In this document: positions 36,927 through 46,108 of the stretch, piece by piece
Layout: every line of letters starts with the position of its first letter
Position numbering within the stretch: position 1 is the first letter of the stretch
Source: a bacterium SCSIO 12643
Lineage (GTDB): Bacteria; Bacteroidota; Bacteroidia; Flavobacteriales_G; Salibacteraceae
Direction of reading: 5' to 3'
DNA: 64,000 nt
Assembly: GCA_024398135.1 (NCBI GenBank)
Contig: CP073750.1
Coordinates: forward strand, 2,418,001 to 2,482,000
The notes under the pieces: model-generated
Databases searched by the model: none
Told to the model about the DNA's origin: nothing
What the model saw: the letters and a program-made list of their open reading frames with translations, nothing else
Position numbers and translations under genes: made by a program

Positions 36927-37925
36927 ATGTCAGATTCCAGACAAAATATTGATCAGGTGAACATTCAGGTTCAACGTAAAGCCCTCATTTTAGGAGTTGT
37001 TTTGTTTGGATTGAAACTCACCGCTTATTTGATTACAAATTCCAATGCTATTCTTACAGATGCCTTGGAAGGTTTGGTAAATATTCTGGGAGCGGGTTTG
37101 GGACTATTCAGCTTGTATTATGCTACCCTTCCTCGGGATGATAATCATCCTTATGGTCACGGTAAAATAGAATTTATATCATCTGGTTTTGAAGGGGCAT
37201 TAATTGGTATTGCCGGGGCAGGTATGATTTTTAAGGCTATTTATGCTTTTTTCTATCCTGAAGAAGTTCATATCAATACGTTGAGTTTGGGACTTATTAT
37301 TTTTGCGGGGATTGTAAACTATGCTATGGGCTATTCGATGGTACAGCAAGGTAAAAAAGTGAATTCGGTGCAATTAGAAGCTGGCGGGAAACATTTGATT
37401 TCTGACGGATATACAACAGCAGGTTTAATTATAGGGTTAGGTGTGGTTTGGATGACTGGAATTGATGCTTTAGATAATGTATTGGCCATTATTTTAGGAG
37501 TGATTATTTCGGTTACCGGATATAAAATTATTCGAAAATCTATTGCGGGTGTGATGGATGAAGCAGATCAAGAATATTTGGAAAAGATGGCTGAAGTACT
37601 GGAAAGTCAACGTAGAGATGCCTGGGTGGATATTCACAATGTTCGAATGGTACGCTATGGAGCCAAGATTCATTTGGATGCCCATCTGACTTTACCATGG
37701 TATTACCTTTTGAAAGATTCTCATGATGAGGTAAATCATTTGGATAGTGTACTAGAAGGTGTTTTTGATGGGAGTATTGAAACCTCAGTGCATATGGAGC
37801 CATGTAGAAAAGATTTATGTGGTCGTTGTGCTTTATCTAATTGTACAGAGCGTAAGGAAGATTTTAGAGATCGAGAAGTTTGGACAGTCCAACACCTTTT
37901 GAACTATAAACATGAAGAAATTTAG
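36927..37925 (+). CDS. Cation diffusion facilitator family transporter
   Basis: A 332-aa CDF metal/proton antiporter. About six membrane segments hold the metal site: NAILTDALEGLVNI (about 39-52, the SxxxDxxxN-type helix, here with E) and HPYGHGKIE (74-82, family signature). The cytoplasmic C-terminal domain (~200-300) carries WVDIHNVRMVRYGAKIHLDAHLTLP. The tail ends in a cysteine cluster, HMEPCRKDLCGRCALSNC, which could bind metal. The substrate (zinc, iron or manganese) is not assignable. The start is the ATG at 36927; an upstream in-frame TTG at 36885 adds 14 residues and is not preferred. Confidence 0.9.
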   Translation: MSDSRQNIDQVNIQVQRKALILGVVLFGLKLTAYLITNSNAILTDALEGLVNILGAGLGLFSLYYATLPRDDNHPYGHGKIEFISSGFEGALIGIAGAGMIFKAIYAFFYPEEVHINTLSLGLIIFAGIVNYAMGYSMVQQGKKVNSVQLEAGGKHLISDGYTTAGLIIGLGVVWMTGIDALDNVLAIILGVIISVTGYKIIRKSIAGVMDEADQEYLEKMAEVLESQRRDAWVDIHNVRMVRYGAKIHLDAHLTLPWYYLLKDSHDEVNHLDSVLEGVFDGSIETSVHMEPCRKDLCGRCALSNCTERKEDFRDREVWTVQHLLNYKHEEI

Positions 37926-37981
37926 TTCAACGGGATTTTGGTCATTTTTATGACACAATGTGGTATTGGAAATTACTTTCT

Positions 37982-38011
37982 ACTGACATTTGTCAGTTAA
38001 GATTATATTTG
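37982..38011 (+). promoter_or_regulatory. Palindrome and -7 element ahead of the haem/YceI cluster
   Basis: A perfect inverted repeat ACTGACA-TT-TGTCAGT (37982-37997) lies seven bases upstream of TATATTTG (38004-38011), an exact -7 consensus. The palindrome covers where the -33 element should be, and no TTTG at normal spacing exists, a layout typical of an activator-dependent or repressed promoter. A second small repeat, GTCAT-TTTT-ATGAC, is at 37941-37954. Confidence 0.5.
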
Positions 38012-38074
38012 GAAGTGTATTTGGATAGAAGAAGTCCAAAGAGATTTTGAGAAGATTATTAAATAGAAAGATAT

Positions 38075-38422
38075 ATGAATAGAATTTGGGTACTGGGTTT
38101 TTTGATGTTTGCAGTTTCTTCTTGTTACTATGACAATGGAGAGGATTTATATCCAACGAATCCGGATGATTGTAAAACAGATAGTTTGACCTATAATGAT
38201 GACACCAAAGCAATTTTTACAAATAGTTGTGCCGTTTCAGGATGTCATGTGGCAGGTGCACAGCCTCCGGTATTAGAAACGTATTCTGAGGTAAAAGCGA
38301 ATTTATCGAGAATCGAACAGCGTGCATTAATTCAAAAAGATATGCCTCCTGCGGGGCCGCTGAGTTCATGTGATCAAAAGAAGTTGGAGCAATGGATTGC
38401 GGATGGAGCTCCGGAAAATTAA
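38075..38422 (+). CDS. Small lipoprotein with a c-type haem motif
   Basis: A 115-aa exported protein. The signal peptide ends in AVSSC (lipidated C17). The core NSCAVSGCHVAG contains C52, C57 and H58, a CX4CH haem-attachment motif rather than the usual CX2CH. KDMPPAGP (about 88-95) offers M90 as distal ligand, as in cytochrome-like Bacteroidota proteins of this type. Four bystander cysteines are few, consistent with a single haem. It opens a plus-strand four-gene cluster with an OB-fold protein, YceI and a DUF5777 barrel, downstream of a palindromic promoter. Haem binding is predicted, not proven. Confidence 0.75.
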   Translation: MNRIWVLGFLMFAVSSCYYDNGEDLYPTNPDDCKTDSLTYNDDTKAIFTNSCAVSGCHVAGAQPPVLETYSEVKANLSRIEQRALIQKDMPPAGPLSSCDQKKLEQWIADGAPEN

Positions 38423-38440
38423 TACATCAAATTAGTAGAT

Positions 38441-38854
38441 ATGATTAAGAAGGTACTTATAGGGCTGGTAGCTCTGGGAATAATAGGTGGAGGTGTCGCT
38501 TATTGGCAACTCAATAAGTCGCATAGAGATATTGGAGCAGAAGAGGCTTCAATCAAAATTTCAGCTGTTGATTTATTTCAGGCTTATGTAGACAATGAAG
38601 AAGAATCGAATAAGAAATATTTGGATCAGGTGATTGAAGTCAATGGGGTTGTTATGGAAATTTCCAACGAAGGTGAATCAGGAAATCTGATTGTGTTGCA
38701 ATCTAATGATGATTTCTTTGGGGTGAATTCGTATTTTGATCAGGGTGTTTCCATAGAAGGAATTCAGGTAGGAGATGAAATTAAAGTTAAAGGGCACTGT
38801 ACCGGAGGAGACGACCTGGGTGTAGTTGTAGCTCATTGTTCAATTGTTAAATAA
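38441..38854 (+). CDS. OB-fold (tRNA_anti-like) envelope protein
   Basis: A 137-aa protein with an N-terminal membrane anchor (MIKKVLIGLVALGIIGGGVA) and a beta-barrel domain resembling the tRNA_anti-like OB-fold family: LFQAYVDNEEESNKKYLDQVIEVNGVVMEI, ... IVLQSNDDFFGVNSYF and IQVGDEIKVKGHCTGGDDLGVVVAHCSIV. Two cysteines near the C-terminus (C123 and C133 region) could form a disulfide. The domain in this setting is probably a periplasmic binding module rather than a nucleic-acid binder (inference). It lies 18 bases after the haem lipoprotein and 11 before YceI. Confidence 0.75.
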   Translation: MIKKVLIGLVALGIIGGGVAYWQLNKSHRDIGAEEASIKISAVDLFQAYVDNEEESNKKYLDQVIEVNGVVMEISNEGESGNLIVLQSNDDFFGVNSYFDQGVSIEGIQVGDEIKVKGHCTGGDDLGVVVAHCSIVK

Positions 38855-38865
38855 TTAGAGAAATT

Positions 38866-39414
38866 ATGAAGAAGTTATTTTTACTCGTTGCACTTGTTGG
38901 TTTATTTTCAGGTGTTCATGCGCAAAAGTATTTTACCAGAACAGGCAATATTTCGTTTTTTTCTTCAACGTCAATTGAAGATATAGAAGCGCATAATAAA
39001 ACGGTAACGGCCATATTTGATTCGCAGTCTGGAGCGATTCAGTTTGCAGTGACTATGAAGTCTTTTCATTTTGAAAAAGCTCTAATGCAAGAGCATTTTA
39101 ATGAAAATTATGTAGAAAGTGATCAGTTCCCAAAGTCTACTTTCAAAGGTACGATTGAGAATGTTAAAGACATTGATTTCAAAAAAGATGGGACATATAC
39201 CGCAAATGTGAAAGGGAAGTTGACGATTCATGGTGTGACAAAAGAAATATCCACACAAGCTACATTCACTGTTAAAGGCGGTTCCATCTTGGGAGAAGCT
39301 AAGATTAAGGTAAACCCTGAAGATTATGATATCGAAATTCCTGGTGTAGTGCGTGAAAAGATTGCTAAGGAATTGGAGGTGACCATTTCTATGGATTTTA
39401 AAGAAAAGAAATAA
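38866..39414 (+). CDS. YceI family periplasmic protein
   Basis: A 182-aa exported lipocalin-like protein. The signal peptide MKKLFLLVALVGLFSGVHA is cleaved before QKYFTRTG. The YceI fold shows FTRTGNISFFSSTSIEDIEAHNKTV, KALMQEHFNENYVESDQFPKSTFKG and KLTIHGVTKEI, the hallmark blocks. Family members bind long polyisoprenoids such as ubiquinone or menaquinone precursors in a hydrophobic barrel. In this cluster with a predicted haem lipoprotein and an outer-membrane barrel it may carry a quinone or lipid across the periplasm (inference). Confidence 0.9.
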   Translation: MKKLFLLVALVGLFSGVHAQKYFTRTGNISFFSSTSIEDIEAHNKTVTAIFDSQSGAIQFAVTMKSFHFEKALMQEHFNENYVESDQFPKSTFKGTIENVKDIDFKKDGTYTANVKGKLTIHGVTKEISTQATFTVKGGSILGEAKIKVNPEDYDIEIPGVVREKIAKELEVTISMDFKEKK

Positions 39415-39425
39415 AAGAGAACTAG

Positions 39426-40313
39426 ATGATAAGAAAGATACTGTTTTTAAGTGTGCTTTGTGGCTTGAGTTATTCTACCTGGGCGCAGGATGATTTGGAT
39501 TTATTAGATGAGTTGGGAGAAGATTCAACAGAAGTTAATTATGCTACTGCGAGCTATAAAGCCTCTCGAATTATCAATTCGATTTCGTTGGAAAACACAG
39601 CCGAAGGCGTTTTAGATTTAAGAATCTCACATCGATTTGGTGCACTGAATACTGGGGTGGATGAGTTTTTTGGTTTGGATAATGCGGTGACCAGAATAGG
39701 TTTTGATTATGGATTAACTCCGTGGTTGATGATTGGAGTAGGGCGAAGCACCTATGAAAAAGCGTATGATGGATTCTTTAAAGCTAAGATTTTAAGACAA
39801 AGCACCGGGGCTAAGAATATGCCTGTATCATTACAGTTTTTCTCTTCTATGATGATTAACTCATTGAAAGCAGCTAACCCAGATCAGGATTTATTTACTT
39901 CAAGAATGGGGTATACATTTCAGGCAATTGTGGGACGGAAAATCAATAAAGGAACTACGATTCAATTGATGCCTACCTTAGTACATAGAAACTTTGTTGA
40001 AACACGCGCGGAGAGTAATGACGTTTTTGTTTTAGGAATTGGAGGTCGCCAGAAGTTTAGCAGAAGAGCGGCATTAACTTATGAGTTTCATTATGTGTTA
40101 CCTGATCAGTTAGCACCTCAATATGTAGATTATTCTTTTTCTGTTGGCGTAGATATTGAAACCGGAGGACATGTGTTTCAATTATTCCTGACAAATTCTG
40201 CAGGTATGAACGAGCAACAATTTCTGACACAGAATACTGGAGATTGGGCAGATGGAGATATTCGAATAGGATTTAATATTAGCAGGGTGTTTACGGTTAA
40301 AAAGCCGAAATAA
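39426..40313 (+). CDS. DUF5777 family outer-membrane beta-barrel protein
   Basis: A 295-aa exported protein with signal peptide MIRKILFLSVLCGLSYSTWA and a mature part that alternates short amphipathic strands ending in aromatic residues: DLRISHRFGALNTG, RIGFDYGLTPWLMIGVGRS, GTTIQLMPTLVHRNFV, AALTYEFHYVLP, and a final strand DIRIGFNISRVFTV. This is typical of outer-membrane barrels, and the pattern matches the DUF5777 family. An acidic segment (DDLDLLDELGEDSTE) follows the cleavage site. It is the last gene of the haem/OB/YceI cluster and ends just before a bidirectional terminator. Confidence 0.82.
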   Translation: MIRKILFLSVLCGLSYSTWAQDDLDLLDELGEDSTEVNYATASYKASRIINSISLENTAEGVLDLRISHRFGALNTGVDEFFGLDNAVTRIGFDYGLTPWLMIGVGRSTYEKAYDGFFKAKILRQSTGAKNMPVSLQFFSSMMINSLKAANPDQDLFTSRMGYTFQAIVGRKINKGTTIQLMPTLVHRNFVETRAESNDVFVLGIGGRQKFSRRAALTYEFHYVLPDQLAPQYVDYSFSVGVDIETGGHVFQLFLTNSAGMNEQQFLTQNTGDWADGDIRIGFNISRVFTVKKPK

Positions 40314-40332
40314 TCTATAATATAATTTAAAT

Positions 40333-40363
40333 AAAAAGGGGGCTGAATTTCAGCCCCCTTTTT
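40333..40363. terminator. Bidirectional Rho-independent terminator
   Basis: A long near-perfect inverted repeat, AAAAAGGGGGCTGAA with TTCAGCCCCCTTTTT, around a single-base apex. It has A and T runs on both sides and lies between convergent genes (DUF5777 ending 40313, T9SS cargo ending 40370). Confidence 0.92.
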
Positions 40364-40369
40364 GTTGCT

Positions 40370-42625
40370 TTACTTTTTGATGAATTTTTGAATAGTTTGT
40401 TGGTGATCAGATTTTAGTTTGATGAAATATACCCCACTTTGAAGCTCTTTCACCGAGATGGAATTTTCATTTGGAGATGCTATGCCTGATTTTAATACCT
40501 GGCCATTTAGATTAATGATCACGAATTCCACCGCTTGATTAGAAACGATATGGATGTACTGTGTTGTCGGATTTGGGTAAATGTCTAAAACCTTATTGTT
40601 AGAAATAGTTGTTGTAGAATTAGGCATATCACGAACCAGTTTATCACTAAATAGCTTAAAATTATAAGAGATGTCTTTAGAAGATTCGTTAACATCAATT
40701 TCAGGAGCCAGGTCATTATCTACGCCTACACGGTCAACAAATACTTTATATGTGCCATAAGGTAAATTAGAGAATTGTAAATACCCTTGTGTATTCGTTT
40801 TCCAGTACTGTACAAATTCATTTTGATCGTTAACTAATAAAAGTTCAACGCCTTCCATTGGGTCGGAAGCTGCTTTCCCCGCACCCTGATATACATTTCC
40901 AGAGATAAAACCACTTCCTCCAGGGTTCGTTCCAGATATAGTGGAGAAGTTTACTTCTGCAGTATCACATGGATACAAGAAAATTGAATCCGCTGCTAAA
41001 AACGTTAATGCACTATCAAAATACGTTGGTAATTCGTTTGGATATAAAGCGGAGTCAGGTGCAATTTTTAACCAAACCATTGAAGCAGTGGTTTGAAATA
41101 AATAAAAACCATTTGAATCTGTTAATACGGAATCAATAGCCGTAACAGTACTATCCAAAGGGTTGTAATCAATCAAATAAACTTTTGTATTGATATATGG
41201 TGTCCCATTTGATTGTGAGACTACACCATAGTAATTCTTTAAAGAGTCTACAGTAATTGTTATTGTATCGGTGTTGTTACAACCATTATTTGTAGTTCCG
41301 GTTACTACATATGTTGTGGTGGTATTAGGTGTAGCTGTTGGATTCGGACAGTTTGTACATGAAAGGCCTGTACCAGGACTCCAGGTGTAAGCCGTATTAC
41401 CTGTTGCCTGTAAGTTGACAGAATCTCCCAGACAGATCGTTAAATCCTGATTGGTTTCAACATTTCCATTGATTTCAATAGTGAAAGTGTCATAACTCAT
41501 AGTGGCAAAGCTGCAATTGTCTCCTATTGATTGTACGTAAAACCTATAGATTCCTTGAGGCATGGTTGATGGAATATTTACATTCATCGCACTTGTATTT
41601 CCTACTGATGTTACAGAATAAGTGACCCCCGGATAATCTTTGTCTACCGGACTCCAAAGTGTAACGGAATTGTTTGGATGGGTAAATGATAAATCAAAAT
41701 TCGCATTTGATCCTAGACACATGCTAAAGGTATTTCCAGAGATGTTGGTGCCTCCTGTTGTTGCTATGATACCATTAGAAACAGGTGGAACGTTAGAGAT
41801 GCTAAGGCCAGCTTGAGTAATAGAAATAAATGTGACCTCTTTCATGTGTTCGCTTAACAAGGTTCCAGTTGTTCTATCGTATTCCTCACATTTAATATTA
41901 ATAATGAAATTACCAATTATCGGCTGTGCCGGAGCTGTATAAGAAATCTCTCCTGTTTGACTATTAATGGATAATCCATTCATCGGGTTTGTCCCACTAA
42001 GCCCGGCATTGTATATAGCGGTTGTTGACGCTGTATTATAAGCATCGGTAAATGAATATACCAGACTGTCATTTTCCAGATCAAATGCAGAGTAATCAAT
42101 GTTGAAGTTACTTGTTCCATCAATAATTATTGTTGGTGTAAGTGGGAATTTAGGCATTGAGTTAGACGGAGCATTGTTTTGATATAGCTTAGAAGAGATA
42201 TAAAAATTAGTTCCTGGCCCCAATAGATTGTAAGCGGTTGATCTACAGCAGGAGGAATAATAAAACTCCCAGGAATTATTCAATGGTAAAGAAGCGACAG
42301 TAGAATAGGAATAGTATTCATATCCTGGAAAAGTCCCTCCATTACATGTAGAACCGCTAATCATCGTTGGGCAAGAAGTATTGACTCCGATTGAGTTAAT
42401 GGAATAATCCATTGGTAATATGAATGATGTTCCGTTATTAGAGTTTATGGTTACTGAGGCGGGCATGTTTACACCTGCACAATCTCGTAAAATAGTAAAA
42501 GTGAGTTTGTAAGTGTTGCCATATAAATGAGTAGTAGTAATTTCTCCTGAAGACCAATGCGAGGCAAAAGTGAATAAGGAGAATAGAGTGGCTACAGTTG
42601 ATAGTAATAGTGTTTTGAATTGCAT
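40370..42625 (-). CDS. T9SS-exported protein with adhesin-type domains
   Basis: A 751-aa secreted or surface protein. The signal peptide is MQFKTLLLSTVATLFSLFTF (cleaved near 22). The N-terminal half is unassigned and beta-rich with paired cysteines (DCAGVNMP, SSCCRSTAYN). Residues ~395-465 are an Ig/PKD-like repeat (ICLGDSVNLQATGNTAYTWSPGTGLSCTNCPNPTATPNTTTTYVVTG). A SdrD-type carboxypeptidase-regulatory-like domain (~470-640) has NVYQGAGKAASDPMEGVELLLVN. The last ~75 residues are a type A T9SS sorting domain (LDIYPNPTTQYIHIV...SGVYFIKLK). An outer-membrane-anchored or secreted adhesin is likely; enzymatic motifs are not seen. It is monocistronic. Confidence 0.88.
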   Translation of the reverse strand: MQFKTLLLSTVATLFSLFTFASHWSSGEITTTHLYGNTYKLTFTILRDCAGVNMPASVTINSNNGTSFILPMDYSINSIGVNTSCPTMISGSTCNGGTFPGYEYYSYSTVASLPLNNSWEFYYSSCCRSTAYNLLGPGTNFYISSKLYQNNAPSNSMPKFPLTPTIIIDGTSNFNIDYSAFDLENDSLVYSFTDAYNTASTTAIYNAGLSGTNPMNGLSINSQTGEISYTAPAQPIIGNFIINIKCEEYDRTTGTLLSEHMKEVTFISITQAGLSISNVPPVSNGIIATTGGTNISGNTFSMCLGSNANFDLSFTHPNNSVTLWSPVDKDYPGVTYSVTSVGNTSAMNVNIPSTMPQGIYRFYVQSIGDNCSFATMSYDTFTIEINGNVETNQDLTICLGDSVNLQATGNTAYTWSPGTGLSCTNCPNPTATPNTTTTYVVTGTTNNGCNNTDTITITVDSLKNYYGVVSQSNGTPYINTKVYLIDYNPLDSTVTAIDSVLTDSNGFYLFQTTASMVWLKIAPDSALYPNELPTYFDSALTFLAADSIFLYPCDTAEVNFSTISGTNPGGSGFISGNVYQGAGKAASDPMEGVELLLVNDQNEFVQYWKTNTQGYLQFSNLPYGTYKVFVDRVGVDNDLAPEIDVNESSKDISYNFKLFSDKLVRDMPNSTTTISNNKVLDIYPNPTTQYIHIVSNQAVEFVIINLNGQVLKSGIASPNENSISVKELQSGVYFIKLKSDHQQTIQKFIKK

Positions 42626-42684
42626 AGGTATAGAGTTTATGTTTAAGGGTTGACGTTTAAGAAGTTATAAAAGTTGTCTGCAAC

Positions 42685-42717
42685 AAAAAAGGCCGCTTCA
42701 TAGAAGCGGCCTTTTTT
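42685..42717. terminator. Rho-independent terminator of groES-groEL
   Basis: AAAAAAGGCCGCTTC pairs perfectly with GAAGCGGCCTTTTTT around ATA. The minus-strand T-run makes it the groEL terminator; it can also act on the plus strand. Confidence 0.92.
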
Positions 42718-42736
42718 GAATTTATGTTATTGGGAA

Positions 42737-44383
<1,647 letters not shown>

Positions 44384-44407
44384 TTAGTCTTGTTTTTGGT
44401 GATTAAA

Positions 44408-44692
44408 TTATCCGTTTACAATTGCGTAGATATCCGCTTCTTTCATGATCAAGTAATCATTTCCTTCGATGTTGATTTCTGTTCCGGAATATTTTCCATA
44501 AAGAACAGTGTCACCAACTTTTACAGTCATTGGTTCATCTTTTAACCCGTTACCAGCTGCTACAACAGTTCCTTGTTGTGGTTTTTCTTTAGCCGTGTCT
44601 GGAATAATGATTCCACTAGCGGTTTTTTCTTCCGCTGGAGCAGCTTCTACGATAACTCTATCTGCAAGAGGTTGAATATTTAACTTAGACAT
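44408..44692 (-). CDS. groES: Co-chaperonin GroES (Hsp10)
   Basis: The 94-codon open frame from [15 protein letters not shown] encodes the lid heptamer subunit. Conserved segments are the mobile loop [23 protein letters not shown] (about 17-39) and [11 protein letters not shown]. An in-frame ATG at 44740 would add 16 Asn/Ser-rich residues without family support, so the ATG at 44692 is used. The groEL gene follows 36 bases on. A near-perfect 13-bp inverted repeat sits 55 bases upstream of the start (44747-44776) as a candidate operator. Confidence 0.97.
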   Translation of the reverse strand: MSKLNIQPLADRVIVEAAPAEEKTASGIIIPDTAKEKPQQGTVVAAGNGLKDEPMTVKVGDTVLYGKYSGTEINIEGNDYLIMKEADIYAIVNG

Positions 44693-44746
44693 TATTATAT
44701 GTTTTTTATTGTTATTAGAATTTGAGTTTGGGCTTGTCATTATTTA

Positions 44747-44776
44747 TGCCAATTTGAATGTTGATTCAATTTGGCA
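44747..44776. promoter_or_regulatory. Candidate operator upstream of groES
   Basis: TGCCAATTTGAAT (44747-44759) and ATTCAATTTGGCA (44764-44776) are inverted repeats with one mismatch, separated by GTTG. It lies 55-84 bases before the groES ATG. The sequence does not resemble the CIRCE element (TTAGCACTC), and no standard TAnnTTTG -7 is evident beside it. Confidence 0.5.
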
Positions 44777-44802
44777 GTATTTTAAAATTTAGGGCAAAAA
44801 AA

Positions 44803-44831
44803 ATGTCAGCCTGAATGACAAGCTGACATTT
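44803..44831 (-). terminator. Rho-independent terminator of secG
   Basis: Perfect 9-bp arms AATGTCAGC / GCTGACATT around an 11-base loop, with the minus-strand T-run (GTTTTTTTT-like, from the plus A-run) at the downstream end. It separates secG from groES. Confidence 0.82.
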
Positions 44832-44850
44832 AATGTAAATATCTTTCGAA

Positions 44851-45171
44851 TTATTCAGTAGGAATAGTTGGCGCAGCTGGAGCTTGTTGTCCTGGCTCTT
44901 CCTCTACCATTTCCTGAAATTGAGAACTTCCTTCTTCTGAACCAGCATCAATAGGATTGGTTAATGAAGATGAGATAATGCTCAAGGCAAATAAAGCAAT
45001 TACCAAAGTCCAGGTCGCTTTATCCAAAAAGTCATTGGTTCTTTGAACTCCACCGAATTGATTTGCTCCACTAAATCCTGAAGCTAAACCACCACCTTTA
45101 GGGTTTTGGATTAAAACAACTAAACCTAATAAAACTCCTACGATAATTATTAATACTGTTATAAAACTCAT
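44851..45171 (-). CDS. secG: Preprotein translocase subunit SecG
   Basis: A 106-aa small inner-membrane subunit of SecYEG. Two membrane helices are evident (residues 3-20 and ~51-71) joined by the conserved glycine-rich cytoplasmic loop VLIQNPKGGGLASGFSGANQFGG (~20-42). The C-terminal Glu/Pro/Ala-rich tail is typical of Bacteroidota SecG. It is six bases downstream of the TPR-like gene and is the last gene of the miaB-to-secG minus-strand operon, ending in its own terminator ahead of the separate groES promoter region. Confidence 0.92.
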   Translation of the reverse strand: MSFITVLIIIVGVLLGLVVLIQNPKGGGLASGFSGANQFGGVQRTNDFLDKATWTLVIALFALSIISSSLTNPIDAGSEEGSSQFQEMVEEEPGQQAPAAPTIPTE

Positions 45172-45177
45172 TATAAT

Positions 45178-46107
45178 CTATTTTAAATCTTTTTCTACTT
45201 TCTCAATTTGGGCGGCAAAGTAAGTCTTTTTTTCCGGATATTTCAATAACAATTTTTTATAAGCTTTGAGAGCCTTTTCCAGATTGCCTTGTTTAGCATA
45301 AATATTGGCCAATGTCTCGGTTACAAATTCTTCATCATCTACGACACTTAATCTGGCCAGGTTAGATGGCGAAAACTCAGAATCTTCATTGGTAGGAGTG
45401 ATGATGTTAATGTCTTTTTGAAGGAAGGAGTCAATAATAGATTTCTCTGAGAATTCTTCCTCTTTCTTTGTCTGATCCAACCTTGAGTCTTTGAATCTGT
45501 CGTGATCCAAAATGTTTAACCAATCTGAAAATTTTTGAGAACCTCCAATATTGGTTGGTTGGTCTTCTTTAGGTGATTCGGATTTAATGACCTCATTTTT
45601 TTCTTTGATTTCCTGCGAAAGGACGTGTTCAATGGTATGCCCAATGATTTGTCGTTCTAAGAAATCGATTTCTTCCGATTTTTTTTGTCCTAAGCTTTTT
45701 AGATCAATTGGTTTTTCAAAAGTCTTTTTAGGTTTTGGTTGTATTTCTACAGGTTTAGCAAAAGAGGATACTTCTTCTGGATTTTCAGTTGTTTTTGGCT
45801 CTTCTATAGAAACATTAGGAGTTTCAATTTTTTCTTCTAATGATTCTTCCGAATCGATAATGGTTTTTTGAATATCCTTTTGATACAGGAATTGATATAA
45901 AAGCTTTCTGTTTGGTATGGCAACAGCAGTCTTCTTGATTTCTTTTTTTAATTGAAGATGTTGTGTTTGTTGCATTTTTTTTGTGAGCAAAACACGACCT
46001 AAAGCGAAATAGGGATATTCTTTTACAATTCCCTCAAGTTCTTGAAGAGAAACATCTTCTAATTTCGAAGGTGTTTGATTAATTGATATGAGTTGCTCAA
46101 TATTCAC
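45178..46107 (-). CDS. TPR-repeat protein between lptE and secG
   Basis: A 309-aa protein. The GTG at 46107, one base after the lptE stop, is taken as start; the longer open frame to 46179 would overlap lptE by more than 20 codons. The N-terminus (VNIEQLISINQTPSKLEDVSLQELEGIVKEYPYFALGRVLLTKKM) reads as a helix hairpin. A long Lys/Glu-rich low-complexity middle (~85-225) follows. The C-terminal ~40 residues (EEFVTETLANIYAKQGNLEKALKAYKKLLLKYPEKKTYFAAQIEKVEK) form one TPR. No signal peptide is present, so it is cytosolic. Its stable place between lptE and secG suggests a role in envelope protein handling, but nothing more specific is shown. Confidence 0.75.
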   Translation of the reverse strand: MNIEQLISINQTPSKLEDVSLQELEGIVKEYPYFALGRVLLTKKMQQTQHLQLKKEIKKTAVAIPNRKLLYQFLYQKDIQKTIIDSEESLEEKIETPNVSIEEPKTTENPEEVSSFAKPVEIQPKPKKTFEKPIDLKSLGQKKSEEIDFLERQIIGHTIEHVLSQEIKEKNEVIKSESPKEDQPTNIGGSQKFSDWLNILDHDRFKDSRLDQTKKEEEFSEKSIIDSFLQKDINIITPTNEDSEFSPSNLARLSVVDDEEFVTETLANIYAKQGNLEKALKAYKKLLLKYPEKKTYFAAQIEKVEKDLK

Positions 46108-46108
46108 T

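Noticed and set aside
44693-44740. Upstream in-frame start for groES
   Set aside because: It adds a 16-residue Ser/Asn-rich stretch not found in GroES proteins; the ATG at 44692 gives the standard length.
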